From assembly GCF_900110945.1 (NCBI RefSeq), contig NZ_FOFL01000001.1:806001-870000 (forward strand): a stretch of 64,000 nucleotides of DNA, written 5' to 3'. Below are positions 7,919-16,178 of the stretch, piece by piece; position 1 is the first letter of the stretch; each line of letters begins with the position of its first letter. The stretch is from Devosia sp. YR412. Its GTDB lineage: Bacteria > Pseudomonadota > Alphaproteobacteria > Rhizobiales > Devosiaceae. A program made the translations under genes and the position numbers. Below the pieces are notes generated by a model. That model was given only the letters and a program-made list of their open reading frames with translations. It ran no database searches and was not told the origin of the DNA.

Positions 7919-8832
7919 CAGGTTTCCTCGGTGATGGGCGTGACCGGCTTGGCCAGTCTGCGCTCACGCAGCCAGATATAGAGGCCGCTGGCCATGACGA
8001 TGGGCGCGCCGATGAACAGGAAGATGTCGGGGGGCTGGTTGAAGATCAGCCAGCTCACCGCGGCGAAGAACACGATCTGCACATAGGCGAAGGGGGCCAG
8101 CGTCGAAGCGGGCGCAAAACGGTGCGCGACCGTGATGAACTGGTGGCCGCAAAAGCCGATGACACCGATCAGCGACAGCACTGTCCAGTCGATCGGCGTG
8201 GTCGGCCAGACCCAATTGGCCAGAGCGAAAGGCGCGAGAATGACGGTGGGCACGGCGGCGCCAAAGAACTGCTGCGTGGCAGCGGAATCCACGCCTGCCA
8301 GGCGGCGGGTCATCATGGCGTAAACGGCATAGGAGCAGGCGCCGCCAAGCGAAAGCAGGGTCGCTGGGTTGAACACTTCGGTGCCGGGACGGACGATGAT
8401 CAGCACACCGATGAAGCCGACGGCGATGGCCGTCCAGCGGCGCCAGCCGACCTGTTCCTTGAGGAAGACAACCGAGAGGGCAGTGATGATCAGCGGCACG
8501 GTGAAGCCGATGGCGCCGGTAACGGTGAGGGGCAGGTAGCGCACAGCGGTAAAATTGCACAACGTGGCGCCAATCAGCCCGGCCGCGCGCAACATTTCCA
8601 ACTTGAAACTGTTAGTCTGCAGCAGGCCAAGGCCCTTGCGCGGCAGGTTGATGCCTGCCGCAATTCCCAGATGCACCGCATAGCGAACGAAGATCACTTG
8701 CAGTGCCGGAATGCCGACAAGACCCAGCCATTTTGCGGAGCTGTCGAGGCAGACGAACAGGAAGTAGGCCGCGAGCGCGAGGCCGATGCCGAGAAGGCGG
8801 CGCTCCATGATGGGCGCGGTGGTGGTCGACAT
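7918..8832 (-). CDS. EamA/DMT-family transporter (paralogue 1)
   Basis: A ten-helix EamA transporter of 304 residues, first of a coupled pair. Features are YFLFVCLDSSAKWLG in helix 1, VRYLPLTVTGAIGFTVPL, then GFIGVLIIVRPGTEVFNP at the repeat boundary and IWLRERRLAKP at the C-terminus. I start it at ATG 8832 (MSTTTAPIMERRLLG), with CGGAA upstream. A start at 8907 would add 25 proline-rich residues that look like untranslated leader. The TGATG junction with the next gene means both proteins should be made in similar amounts. The substrate is unknown. Confidence 0.87.
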   Translation of the reverse strand: MSTTTAPIMERRLLGIGLALAAYFLFVCLDSSAKWLGLVGIPALQVIFVRYAVHLGIAAGINLPRKGLGLLQTNSFKLEMLRAAGLIGATLCNFTAVRYLPLTVTGAIGFTVPLIITALSVVFLKEQVGWRRWTAIAVGFIGVLIIVRPGTEVFNPATLLSLGGACSYAVYAMMTRRLAGVDSAATQQFFGAAVPTVILAPFALANWVWPTTPIDWTVLSLIGVIGFCGHQFITVAHRFAPASTLAPFAYVQIVFFAAVSWLIFNQPPDIFLFIGAPIVMASGLYIWLRERRLAKPVTPITEET

Positions 8833-8958
8833 GGCAGTTCCGAGAGGGCGCGCGGGAGAATGCGGCGGGATGCGTTTAGGGTTGGGGGATGCGGGGGGCG
8901 GAGTCAATGCGAAGGGTGGGGATTTATTGGAGGTGGCTGGAAGAGTCCTTGTTGGAGA

Positions 8959-9070
8959 CCCCCACCTAGCCTCCCCCTGATAGGGGGAGGAACAGATCGA
9001 GTTTGTGGCGCATCTGGGCTATTCGGGCATAGCCCTCATGGCCTTTTCAGGGGGAGGTTAGGAGGGGGTA
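8959..9070. repeat. Palindromic element with family C motif in the loop
   Basis: Inverted arms of 23 bases with about two mismatches (left ends in AGCCTCCCCCTGA, right begins TCAGGGGGAGGTTAGG) enclose about 66 bases. The inside holds the family C motif (9003-9046). Within it GGGCTAT/ATAGCCC forms a smaller hairpin. It lies between the beta-mannosidase 3' end and the EamA promoter region. Confidence 0.75.
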
Positions 9071-9090
9071 TTCTTGCTTGCGTTGGTCGT

Positions 9091-11604
9091 TCAAAACGTC
9101 TCGCTCAAATTCCTCACCTTGAGCGACTGAACCAGTTCCGCTGCCGATGGTGTTGCTCCATGCCGTGGGGTGAAGATCAGTTCGGTTTGGCGGCCCGGCA
9201 GCAGCGTCACGGCATTGTCGGAGAAGTAGCCGGGGATATCGACCGAGGCGGTGACGAAGAGCGCCGGCTGGTCGGCGGTGAGGGTCAAGACGAATGTCCC
9301 GTCCCTGTCAGACCAGGCGGCGCGGACCTTGGGCTCGACAAGTTCATAGGCCTTGTAGGGTTTCGGCAAGAAGTCGTTTTCGCCGAGCAGATTGCCCTTG
9401 GCGTCGCGCCAGGAGAAGAACAGGAATTCGTCTTCTGCCAAGTCTGCATAGGCGATGGTGGCGACGGTGATGGCGCCATCGGGGCCGATCGCGCAGTTGC
9501 CGGAGAAGACCACGCGGTCACCACCGGCGATCTTTACCGCACGGATTTCGAGCGCAATGCTGGCAGGACGGCCGCTATCGTTGATGCCACGGAAGTTGAT
9601 CGATGTTGGCGGCGCATTTTCGACCGGCGTGCCGCGCGAATTGGTCGGCACTTCGTCATGCTGCGGCACGGCGACGACATTGACGGGCAGGAAGAAGCGC
9701 TTGGCCATATATTGCAGCAGCTTCCACTGCCCGCCGTAGTCGAGGCTAGACCAGCTAGCGACCGGCCAGATGTCGTTGATCTGCCAGAACAGCGTGCCCA
9801 TGCAGCGCGGCTTAGTAGAGCGCCAATATTCGATGGCGGTCTTGATGGCGAGACCCTGCTGGATCTGGGACAGAAACACCATCTGGTCGAAGTCGCGCGG
9901 GAAGCGGAAGTAGCGCGTCATGGTTTCAAGGATACGGGCATTGCCGCCGGCATTGCGCTGGTGGTTTTCCATCACCGGGGAGGATGGATTGCGGTCCTTT
10001 TTGTCGGCGAAGGTTTCGATGACATTCATCGAGGTGAAGCTCTGGAAGCCGAATTCGGAGGCAAAGCGCGGATTGACCGTGCGATATGCTTCGAAGGGTT
10101 TTGCCGAGTGCCAGACGTCCCAATAATGGGTGTCGCCGCGAGTATCGGACTGCCAGCCGTCGGAAAAATCGAGATAGCCCTGAGAGGGCGAGGACGGCCA
10201 GAAGCGGCGGATCGGGTCTTCGTCCTCGACGATATTGCCGAGCATGGAATTGAGCCGGTCGTAGTTGGCGACATAGCGCTCGGGCGCGGCCTTGGTTTCG
10301 GGATACCAGTGCAGCGAGCCGATCACTTCATTGTCGCCACACCAGAGCGCAATGCAGGCGTGGTGGCTGAGGCGCCGGACCTGCTGGGTGATTTCTTGGC
10401 GGACATTGTCGAGGAATGGGCGATCAGACGGGTAGCTCATGCAGGCGAACATGAAGTCATGCCAGATCAGGATGCCCAGTTCGTCGCAGAGCTCGTAGAA
10501 ATAATCGGGCTCATATTGGCCGCCGCCCCAGATGCGCAGCATGTTCATATTGGCGGCCTTCGCGCTCTCCAGCAGGTCGCGGATAACGGCGGGGGTGATG
10601 CGCGAGGGGATGGCGTCGGCCGGGATCCAGTTGGCGCCCAGCATGGAAATGTCGCGACCGTTGATGCGGCACTTGAAGCTGTGGTCGATCTCGTCCTTTT
10701 CGACGATCCACTCCAGCTTGCGTAGGCCGATCTGGCGGGTGGTTTTTTCGCCCTCGAGATTTGTGGTCAGTTCATAAAGCGGCTGCTCCCCCTGCCCTGC
10801 CGGCCACCACAACTTTGGGTTGTGGATGGTGATGTTGTGGGTGAAGACATTCTCGCCCTTTTGCACCGAGACCTTGTCGGTGATGACCTGGCCGTCGATC
10901 ACGTGTTCAAGTTCCACTTCGCCGTGAGCAAAGGCGAAAAGGCGAGTCTTTATCGAGAGTTCGACCGAAGTCTCGCCATGGGCCTGATCGACCTGGACAC
11001 TGTCCTGGCGGGCCAGCCGCGACTTGCGCAGGCTCATGGTGCCATAAATGCCCACGGGCATCAGGCAGATGCCCCAGTCCCATCCGGCATGGCAGGCCGC
11101 CTTGCGGATGAAGTTCATGTGGATGCCCTTCAAGCCATTGGTCTGGTAATTCTTGGTGAAGGGGATCGGGAAAGGATGGGCGTCGGCGCGGGCCTTGGCG
11201 ACATCCGGCGCGATGGCGAAGTCGACGCGCAGCGTATTGTCGCCTTCGCGGACCTTGCCGGTGACGTCGATATCATGGCGCAGGAAGCTGTTCTGGGTCT
11301 GGGCCACGACTTCGCCATTGAGCCGAATGGTGGCGATGCAATCGACCTCGGAAAGGGTCAGCGTCAGGTAGCCATCGAGGTCGGCGGCGCTGGCTGTGAA
11401 GCTGCGCTCGACCGACCAGGCGGTCTCGTTGACCCACATCACCTGCTTTTCGTTTTCGCCGAAATAGGGATCGGGAATGTGGTTGCCGGCCAGCAGGGCC
11501 GTGTGGACGTCGCCCGGCAGGGCGATTGGCGCGGTGATGTCGCGAGTGGGTGAAGTCAGGGTGAACTGGCCCGAGAGGTCGAGAGCAGAATAGGTGGCAG
11601 GCAT
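9091..11604 (-). CDS. Beta-mannosidase, glycoside hydrolase family 2
   Basis: An 837-residue GH2 enzyme that removes beta-linked mannose from the non-reducing ends of oligosaccharides. The order is an N-terminal sugar-binding beta domain (about 1-190), an immunoglobulin-like domain (about 200-300), a TIM barrel (about 310-650) and C-terminal beta domains. In the barrel, RIWGGGQYEPD and WCGDNEV (acid/base Glu426) precede NPRFASEFGFQSF (nucleophile Glu518). The GDN form before the acid/base Glu and the MWVNETAW start favour beta-mannosidase over beta-galactosidase or glucuronidase. No signal peptide is seen, so it acts in the cytoplasm on imported sugars. No sugar transporter lies next to it. 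Expression is probably controlled by a LacI-family repressor through the site at 11676-11689. Confidence 0.92.
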   Translation of the reverse strand: MPATYSALDLSGQFTLTSPTRDITAPIALPGDVHTALLAGNHIPDPYFGENEKQVMWVNETAWSVERSFTASAADLDGYLTLTLSEVDCIATIRLNGEVVAQTQNSFLRHDIDVTGKVREGDNTLRVDFAIAPDVAKARADAHPFPIPFTKNYQTNGLKGIHMNFIRKAACHAGWDWGICLMPVGIYGTMSLRKSRLARQDSVQVDQAHGETSVELSIKTRLFAFAHGEVELEHVIDGQVITDKVSVQKGENVFTHNITIHNPKLWWPAGQGEQPLYELTTNLEGEKTTRQIGLRKLEWIVEKDEIDHSFKCRINGRDISMLGANWIPADAIPSRITPAVIRDLLESAKAANMNMLRIWGGGQYEPDYFYELCDELGILIWHDFMFACMSYPSDRPFLDNVRQEITQQVRRLSHHACIALWCGDNEVIGSLHWYPETKAAPERYVANYDRLNSMLGNIVEDEDPIRRFWPSSPSQGYLDFSDGWQSDTRGDTHYWDVWHSAKPFEAYRTVNPRFASEFGFQSFTSMNVIETFADKKDRNPSSPVMENHQRNAGGNARILETMTRYFRFPRDFDQMVFLSQIQQGLAIKTAIEYWRSTKPRCMGTLFWQINDIWPVASWSSLDYGGQWKLLQYMAKRFFLPVNVVAVPQHDEVPTNSRGTPVENAPPTSINFRGINDSGRPASIALEIRAVKIAGGDRVVFSGNCAIGPDGAITVATIAYADLAEDEFLFFSWRDAKGNLLGENDFLPKPYKAYELVEPKVRAAWSDRDGTFVLTLTADQPALFVTASVDIPGYFSDNAVTLLPGRQTELIFTPRHGATPSAAELVQSLKVRNLSETF

Positions 11605-11652
11605 AGCGATAGCGGTCTCCTCACGGCGCGGTTTGGACCGCGGTCGTCATGA

Positions 11653-11689
11653 ATTTTACAGTGTTCGCAACAACGTGCAATCGATTGCA
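11653..11689 (-). promoter_or_regulatory. Promoter and LacI-type operator of the beta-mannosidase gene
   Basis: TGCAATCGATTGCA (11676-11689) is a perfect 14-base palindrome with a central CG, the usual form of LacI/GalR-family operators. Reading the minus strand, its right half runs into a -35 like TTGCAC (11680-11675), followed after 16 bases by TAAAAT (11658-11653). Repressor binding would cover the -35. The start codon is about 50 bases further on. No LacI-family gene is in the window, so the regulator must be elsewhere. Confidence 0.7.
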
Positions 11690-11874
11690 TCTGCGGGACG
11701 GCCAAAATTCTGGGAGGCACCGGCGCCGCTTCAACAAGTAAATCCGAGACAATATTTGTATGTATTTTGTACTATTTGGTACAATCGATGGTGGCTACCA
11801 TCAAATGGCGCTCTTTACCGGTCTATTAGGGTTTATGCGGTTAGTTGAGCGATAATCGAGGACGCCAGAAGGCA

Positions 11875-13851
11875 ATGTCAGGTCTGAAGACCATCGCGCG
11901 ATTTTTTGCTGTTCCGGATGATCCGCATCTGGTGCAGGCACAGGCGCGCGCCTTCACTCGGCAAGTCCCGTTGATGTACGGCATCCTGCTGGTCAACACG
12001 CTGGTGCTGGCGGCAACGCATGATACGGCGCCCGATCTGCTGCGGCTCTATATTCCCGGACTGCTGGCACTGACCTGCATTTTCCGCATTGTCATGTGGC
12101 TGCATAACCGCAACAAGCCGATCTCCAATGACCAGGCGCGGCGCATGCTGCGAAGCACGGTGCAGGTCGCCGGCCTGCTGGGCATCGGCTTTCCGCTCTG
12201 GGCGCTCAGCCTCTATAACTATGGCGATGCGTTCCAGCGGTCGCATGTCGCCTTTTACATGGCGATTACTGGTATCTGCTGTGTGTTCTGCCTGATGCAT
12301 TTGCGCGGCGCGGCGATGATCGTGGCGCTCTGCGTGGTGACGCCGTTTACGCTAGTGTTCGTGATGAGTGGCAATCCGGTGTTCGTGGCGCTGGCGTTCA
12401 ATTTTGCCGTGGTTATTACAGCCCTGATGTGGATCCTGCTCGGCAATTATCGCGATTTTGCCGAGCTGGTCGCCTCACGCGCCGAAATGGAGCGCAAGCA
12501 GCAGGAAACCCAGCGGTTGTCGGACGAGAATAACCGGCTGGCCAATATGGATAGCCTGACCGGATTGCCAAACCGGCGCTGGTTCGATCGCCATCTGGCA
12601 GAGGCGCTGGAGACGGCGAAGGCCGAGGGACGGCAGATTGCCGTGGCGCGGCTGGACCTCGACAGCTTCAAATCGGTCAATGACATTTTCGGACAGATCA
12701 CCGGCGATCGTGTGCTGGCTGAGGTGGCCCAGCGCATTAATAGCTTGCGCCGTCCGTCGACGATGGTGGCGCGGCTCGGCAATGACAATTTTGCGCTGAT
12801 CATGCTGGAAAAGACCAGCGAAGTGGCAATGCAGGGCTGCGGCGACCTGCTGACGGCGGCGATGCGGCCCAGTTTCGAGACCGACCTCGGTATCGTGCAT
12901 CTGTCGGCCTCGGCGGGCTTTGCCGCATCGCGGCCGGGCGACACAGCCGACACGCTTTATGACCGGGCCGATTATGCGACCTGGGTGGCCAAGCGCGAGG
13001 CGCGTGGCAAGGCCGTGGTGTTCACCGAACGCCATGCCGATGAATTGAGCCGCGTGCGCAAGCTGGAACATGCGTTGCATACGGCCGATCTCGATGCCGA
13101 GATGCATATCCTGTTCCAGCCGCAGTTCGATGTCTCGCTGGGTCGTACCACGGGCTATGAAGTGCTGGCACGCTGGACCAGCCCGGTTCTGGGCGTGGTT
13201 TCTCCGGTCGAATTCATCCCGATGGCCGAGCGGATCGGCATGATCAGCAAGATCACCCAGACCGTGCTGCGCAAGGCGCTGCTAGTGTCGGCCAAGCTGC
13301 CGCGATCGCTGCGGCTATCGGTCAATCTCTCGGCCAATGACCTGGCATCCACCACCGCGGTCGAAGCGATCGTCGATCTGGTGGAAAGCTATGGCACGCC
13401 CTGCCGGGTGGATTTCGAGATTACCGAGACGGCGATGATGCGCGACATGAAGCAGGCCAGCGATGGCTTGGTGGCGCTGCTGGCGCTGGGCTCGCGAATT
13501 GCATTGGACGATTTCGGCACTGGTCATTCGAGCCTGACCTATGTGCAGAAACTGCCGCTCGACCGGATCAAGATTGACCGCAGCTTCGTCAAGGACGTGA
13601 CCAGTGACGCGACCAGCCGTGCCATCATCAAGACCATGGTGGAGTTGTGCCGGAACCTCGGGATTTCCTGCGTCTTCGAGGGCATCGAGACCGAGGAACA
13701 GCTCGACGTGCTGCTGGGCCTCGGCGGCACGGTGATGCAGGGCTATCTGTTCGGGCGGCCGATGAGTGAGGCCGACATGCTGGAGCGGTTGGCTGGCCAG
13801 AACAAGACCTGGCAATTCCATCGCAGCCGGATGTTCGGCGCCGCGAGCTAA
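11875..13851 (+). CDS. Membrane GGDEF/EAL protein, probable c-di-GMP phosphodiesterase
   Basis: A 657-residue signalling protein. Residues 20-195 hold about six hydrophobic helices. A GGDEF domain follows (about 225-375), then an EAL domain (about 390-645). The cyclase signature is degraded: RLGNDNF stands where GGDEF is expected (about residue 302), so cyclase activity is unlikely; it may bind GTP. The EAL domain keeps the catalytic set: EVLAR in place of EALxR, NLS, ITE, DDFGTG (about 544), KIDRSF and EGIE. It should therefore degrade c-di-GMP. I start it at ATG 11875, which has AGAAGG three bases upstream, rather than a TTG 30 bases earlier. It is divergent from the mannosidase. Confidence 0.88.
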   Translation: MSGLKTIARFFAVPDDPHLVQAQARAFTRQVPLMYGILLVNTLVLAATHDTAPDLLRLYIPGLLALTCIFRIVMWLHNRNKPISNDQARRMLRSTVQVAGLLGIGFPLWALSLYNYGDAFQRSHVAFYMAITGICCVFCLMHLRGAAMIVALCVVTPFTLVFVMSGNPVFVALAFNFAVVITALMWILLGNYRDFAELVASRAEMERKQQETQRLSDENNRLANMDSLTGLPNRRWFDRHLAEALETAKAEGRQIAVARLDLDSFKSVNDIFGQITGDRVLAEVAQRINSLRRPSTMVARLGNDNFALIMLEKTSEVAMQGCGDLLTAAMRPSFETDLGIVHLSASAGFAASRPGDTADTLYDRADYATWVAKREARGKAVVFTERHADELSRVRKLEHALHTADLDAEMHILFQPQFDVSLGRTTGYEVLARWTSPVLGVVSPVEFIPMAERIGMISKITQTVLRKALLVSAKLPRSLRLSVNLSANDLASTTAVEAIVDLVESYGTPCRVDFEITETAMMRDMKQASDGLVALLALGSRIALDDFGTGHSSLTYVQKLPLDRIKIDRSFVKDVTSDATSRAIIKTMVELCRNLGISCVFEGIETEEQLDVLLGLGGTVMQGYLFGRPMSEADMLERLAGQNKTWQFHRSRMFGAAS

Positions 13852-13871
13852 TTTTTTTGGCAATTGCACTG

Positions 13872-14014
13872 CCCACACCCACGGTGTCACCCCGGCCTTG
13901 AGCCGGGGCCCATCCTGAGATCTCGTCTTACGCCGCCAGATCGTTCGACCTTGCGGCTGCGGAATCATCTCGAGATGGATCCCGGCTCAAGGCCGGGATG
14001 ACATCGAGTGTGGG
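13872..14014. repeat. Dispersed palindromic repeat, family D, copy 1
   Basis: Long inverted arms: left 13872-13908 (contains CCCCGGCCTTGAGCCGGGG), right 13980-14014 (CCCGGCTCAAGGCCGGGATG then ACATCGAGTGTGGG). A related half-copy is at 58312-58345. It lies between convergent genes and could act as a bidirectional terminator, though that is inference. Confidence 0.75.
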
Positions 14015-14060
14015 AAAACGCTTTGGATAGGTCCTCCCCCGCAACCGGGAGAGGTTCAGT

Positions 14061-15920
14061 TCATTCCGCAGCTGCATCCAAATCGAGGAAGCCACCCGAC
14101 TGACGTTCCCAGAGATGGGCGTAGTGGCCGCCTGAAGCCAGCAGCTGGGCGTGGGTGCCTTCTTCGACGATCTTGCCCTGTTCCAGCACGACCAAGCGAT
14201 CCATGGCGGCGATGGTGGAGAGACGGTGGGCGATGGCGATCACCGTCTTGCCCTGCATCAGCGTGGTCAGCTGTTCCTGGATCGCCGCCTCGACCTCGCT
14301 ATCGAGGGCCGAGGTGGCTTCGTCGAGCACCAGGATCGGGGCATTCTTGAGCAGGACACGGGCGATGGCGACGCGCTGGCGCTGGCCGCCGGAAAGCTTG
14401 ACGCCCCGCTCGCCGACATGGGCGTCATAGCCCCGATTACCCTTGGGATCGACCAGCGACATGATCACGTCATGCACCTTGGCCTGCTCTGCGGCCCGCA
14501 TCATTTCCTCGTCGGTAGCCGACTGGCGGCCATATTTGAGGTTTTCGCGGACCGAGCGATGCAGCAGGGACGTGTCCTGGCTGACGAGGCCGATGGCGGC
14601 GCGCACGCTTTCCTGCGTCACGTCGCGAACGTCCTGCTCGTCGATGCGGATGCCGCCGTCCTGCACGTCGAACATGCGCAGGGCCAGGTTCACCAGCGTC
14701 GACTTGCCCGAGCCGGAACGGCCGACGAGGCCGATCTTTTCGCCCGGCGCCACGGTGAGGCTGAACTCGTCGATCACGCTCCCCTCTTTGCCGCGCCAGT
14801 AGTTGAAGCTGACATTGTCATACTTCAGCTCGCCCTTGCTGACGGTCAGGTGCTTGGCTTCCGGCTTGTCCAGCATGGTCAGTGGCTGGGCAATGGTATC
14901 CATGGAATCGCGAATATTGCCGATCTGCCGGAAGATGTTGGAGCCGATTTCAAGGATCCAGCCGCTCATGTTCATGATCTGCAAGGCGAAGGGAATGGCT
15001 GTGGCCACCGCGGCGGCGGTCAGCGTGCCATTGTTCCAGCCCATCAGTGCCAGCCAGGTGACCGAGACCACCAGCCCCGCATTGAGCAGGAACAGGGTCG
15101 ACCACATGTAGGTGAACACCCGCATCAGCTTGCGGAAGCTGACGGCGTGGTCATTGATCGAGTCCGAGACATACAGGTCCTCGTGCTCGCCGGTCGAGAA
15201 GGTCTTGAGCGTCTGGATATTGGTGTAGCTGTCGACAATGCGGCCGGTCATCACCGATTTGCTCTCCGAGAGCTCCTCGGAATAGCGGGCGATCAGCGGC
15301 ATGGTGATAGAGAACAACACCGCATAGAGCAGCAGCCAGACACCGATCGGCACCAGCAGCAGCGGATCGAGCTGGGCCAGAACGATAATGGCGACCACCA
15401 CAAAGACCAAGGCATACCAGGCGGCGTCGATGGTCAGGTTGACGCCGATTTCGATGGCTTCGCCGGCCTGGATGATCTTGTTGGCAACACGGCCGGCAAA
15501 GTCGTTCTGGAAGAAGGTCCAGCTCTGGCGGATGACGTGATAGTGGCTCTGCCAGCGGACCAAGTCGACCAGATTGGGGACGATGCCGTGGTTGCGGATC
15601 AGCGTATCCATCAGAAAGGTGAGAGGACGAACCAGCACGACGACGACGATCATCCAGAGGAAGGTCTGGCCGTGGACCGTGAAGATATCGCCGGGATTGG
15701 TGGTGGCCAGCATGCCGACGACGAGGCCGACAAAGACCGGCATCAGCGCATCGGCGACGGAGCCGATGGCGACCAGCACGATGCGGACGATGAAGGCCGC
15801 GCGGAACTGGGTGATGAAATAGTTGACGAAAGGCCGGAGGCCCATCGGCGGCTGGCGGTTCTTGGCCAGTGCGGTGGGCGAATAGAGATGGTCGAAATAG
15901 GTGATGACGCGGTTGAACAT
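14061..15920 (-). CDS. ABC exporter, fused permease and ATPase (second of pair)
   Basis: A 619-residue half-transporter: six membrane helices (about 30-340) followed by a nucleotide-binding domain. Walker A is GRSGSGKST, the signature LSGGQRQR, and Walker B ILVLDEATSALD, followed by the switch histidine in AIAHRLSTI. This is the type IV exporter fold, used for lipids, peptides or drugs. I start it at MFNRVITYFDHLYSP (15920), because the sequence upstream to 16118 is repeat-derived. It follows a very similar exporter gene on the same strand, and both may form a heterodimer. Both ATP sites look complete, so homodimers are possible too. The substrate is unknown. Confidence 0.9.
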   Translation of the reverse strand: MFNRVITYFDHLYSPTALAKNRQPPMGLRPFVNYFITQFRAAFIVRIVLVAIGSVADALMPVFVGLVVGMLATTNPGDIFTVHGQTFLWMIVVVVLVRPLTFLMDTLIRNHGIVPNLVDLVRWQSHYHVIRQSWTFFQNDFAGRVANKIIQAGEAIEIGVNLTIDAAWYALVFVVVAIIVLAQLDPLLLVPIGVWLLLYAVLFSITMPLIARYSEELSESKSVMTGRIVDSYTNIQTLKTFSTGEHEDLYVSDSINDHAVSFRKLMRVFTYMWSTLFLLNAGLVVSVTWLALMGWNNGTLTAAAVATAIPFALQIMNMSGWILEIGSNIFRQIGNIRDSMDTIAQPLTMLDKPEAKHLTVSKGELKYDNVSFNYWRGKEGSVIDEFSLTVAPGEKIGLVGRSGSGKSTLVNLALRMFDVQDGGIRIDEQDVRDVTQESVRAAIGLVSQDTSLLHRSVRENLKYGRQSATDEEMMRAAEQAKVHDVIMSLVDPKGNRGYDAHVGERGVKLSGGQRQRVAIARVLLKNAPILVLDEATSALDSEVEAAIQEQLTTLMQGKTVIAIAHRLSTIAAMDRLVVLEQGKIVEEGTHAQLLASGGHYAHLWERQSGGFLDLDAAAE

Positions 15921-15965
15921 TGTTGAGCTCGTTATCTTGAGCCGCGCCTGACCGAGACACTTCTG

Positions 15966-16012
15966 CGCATCGCCTTGTCGGAAAACCGGAAGCCACTTTT
16001 CCGGGCGATGCG
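15966..16012. repeat. Intergenic palindrome of Rhizobiales type
   Basis: Perfect 9-base arms CGCATCGCC and GGCGATGCG enclose inner complementary GGAAAA and TTTTCC with a CCGG core. Closely similar palindromes with this GAAAACCGG core are widespread between genes in Rhizobiales (recalled, not searched). It lies between the 31-codon reading frame and the exporter start. Confidence 0.75.
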
Positions 16013-16026
16013 TTGAAACGCTCAGG

Positions 16027-16122
16027 TCAGGTTCGGAATCGGTCCATGGGTTTGCGGAGGGCAAAGGCAAGCGCGGGTCGGCTGGTGCTCGCGAGAATGG
16101 CCGTTTCGATATTGTCACCCAT
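16027..16122 (-). CDS. Small 31-residue protein between the two exporters
   Basis: A short frame, MGDNIETAILASTSRPALAF onward, ending at TGA 16027. It is preceded by AAAGGAGACCCCAG, one of the best ribosome binding sites in the window. Residue 12 onward is mildly hydrophobic and then basic. There is no recognised family. It lies in a 258-base gap between the two ABC genes on the same strand, with a hairpin upstream and a palindrome downstream. It could be a leader peptide, a small partner of the exporters, or chance. The ribosome binding site is the main support. Confidence 0.45.
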   Translation of the reverse strand: MGDNIETAILASTSRPALAFALRKPMDRFRT

Positions 16123-16145
16123 CTGGGGTCTCCTTTGGTTGTTGG

Positions 16146-16166
16146 CCGGACGCCGGCGGCGTCCGG
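16146..16166 (-). terminator. Strong hairpin after the first exporter gene
   Basis: A perfect 9-base stem CCGGACGCC / GGCGTCCGG with a GGC loop, 13 bases after the upstream exporter's stop. No T-run follows, so it may be a partial terminator or an mRNA-stabilising end rather than a full intrinsic terminator. Confidence 0.45.
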
Positions 16167-16178
16167 GTAGAAAGAAAG

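Noticed and set aside
6881..7981. A 366-codon plus-strand frame starting at MLMAQQMSAV
   Set aside because: Only the first 25 or so codons are real, as the middle part of the broken ccdB. The remainder is antisense to the EamA gene.
8122..10725. An 867-codon open frame on the plus strand
   Set aside because: It is antisense to the EamA transporter and the beta-mannosidase, both of which have clear family motifs. Its translation is rich in Arg, Gly and Asp without domain pattern, as expected for an opposite-frame shadow in GC-rich DNA.
14151..15926. A 591-codon plus-strand frame
   Set aside because: It is antisense to the ABC exporter with complete Walker motifs. The His/Asp/Gly-rich translation has no fold-like pattern.
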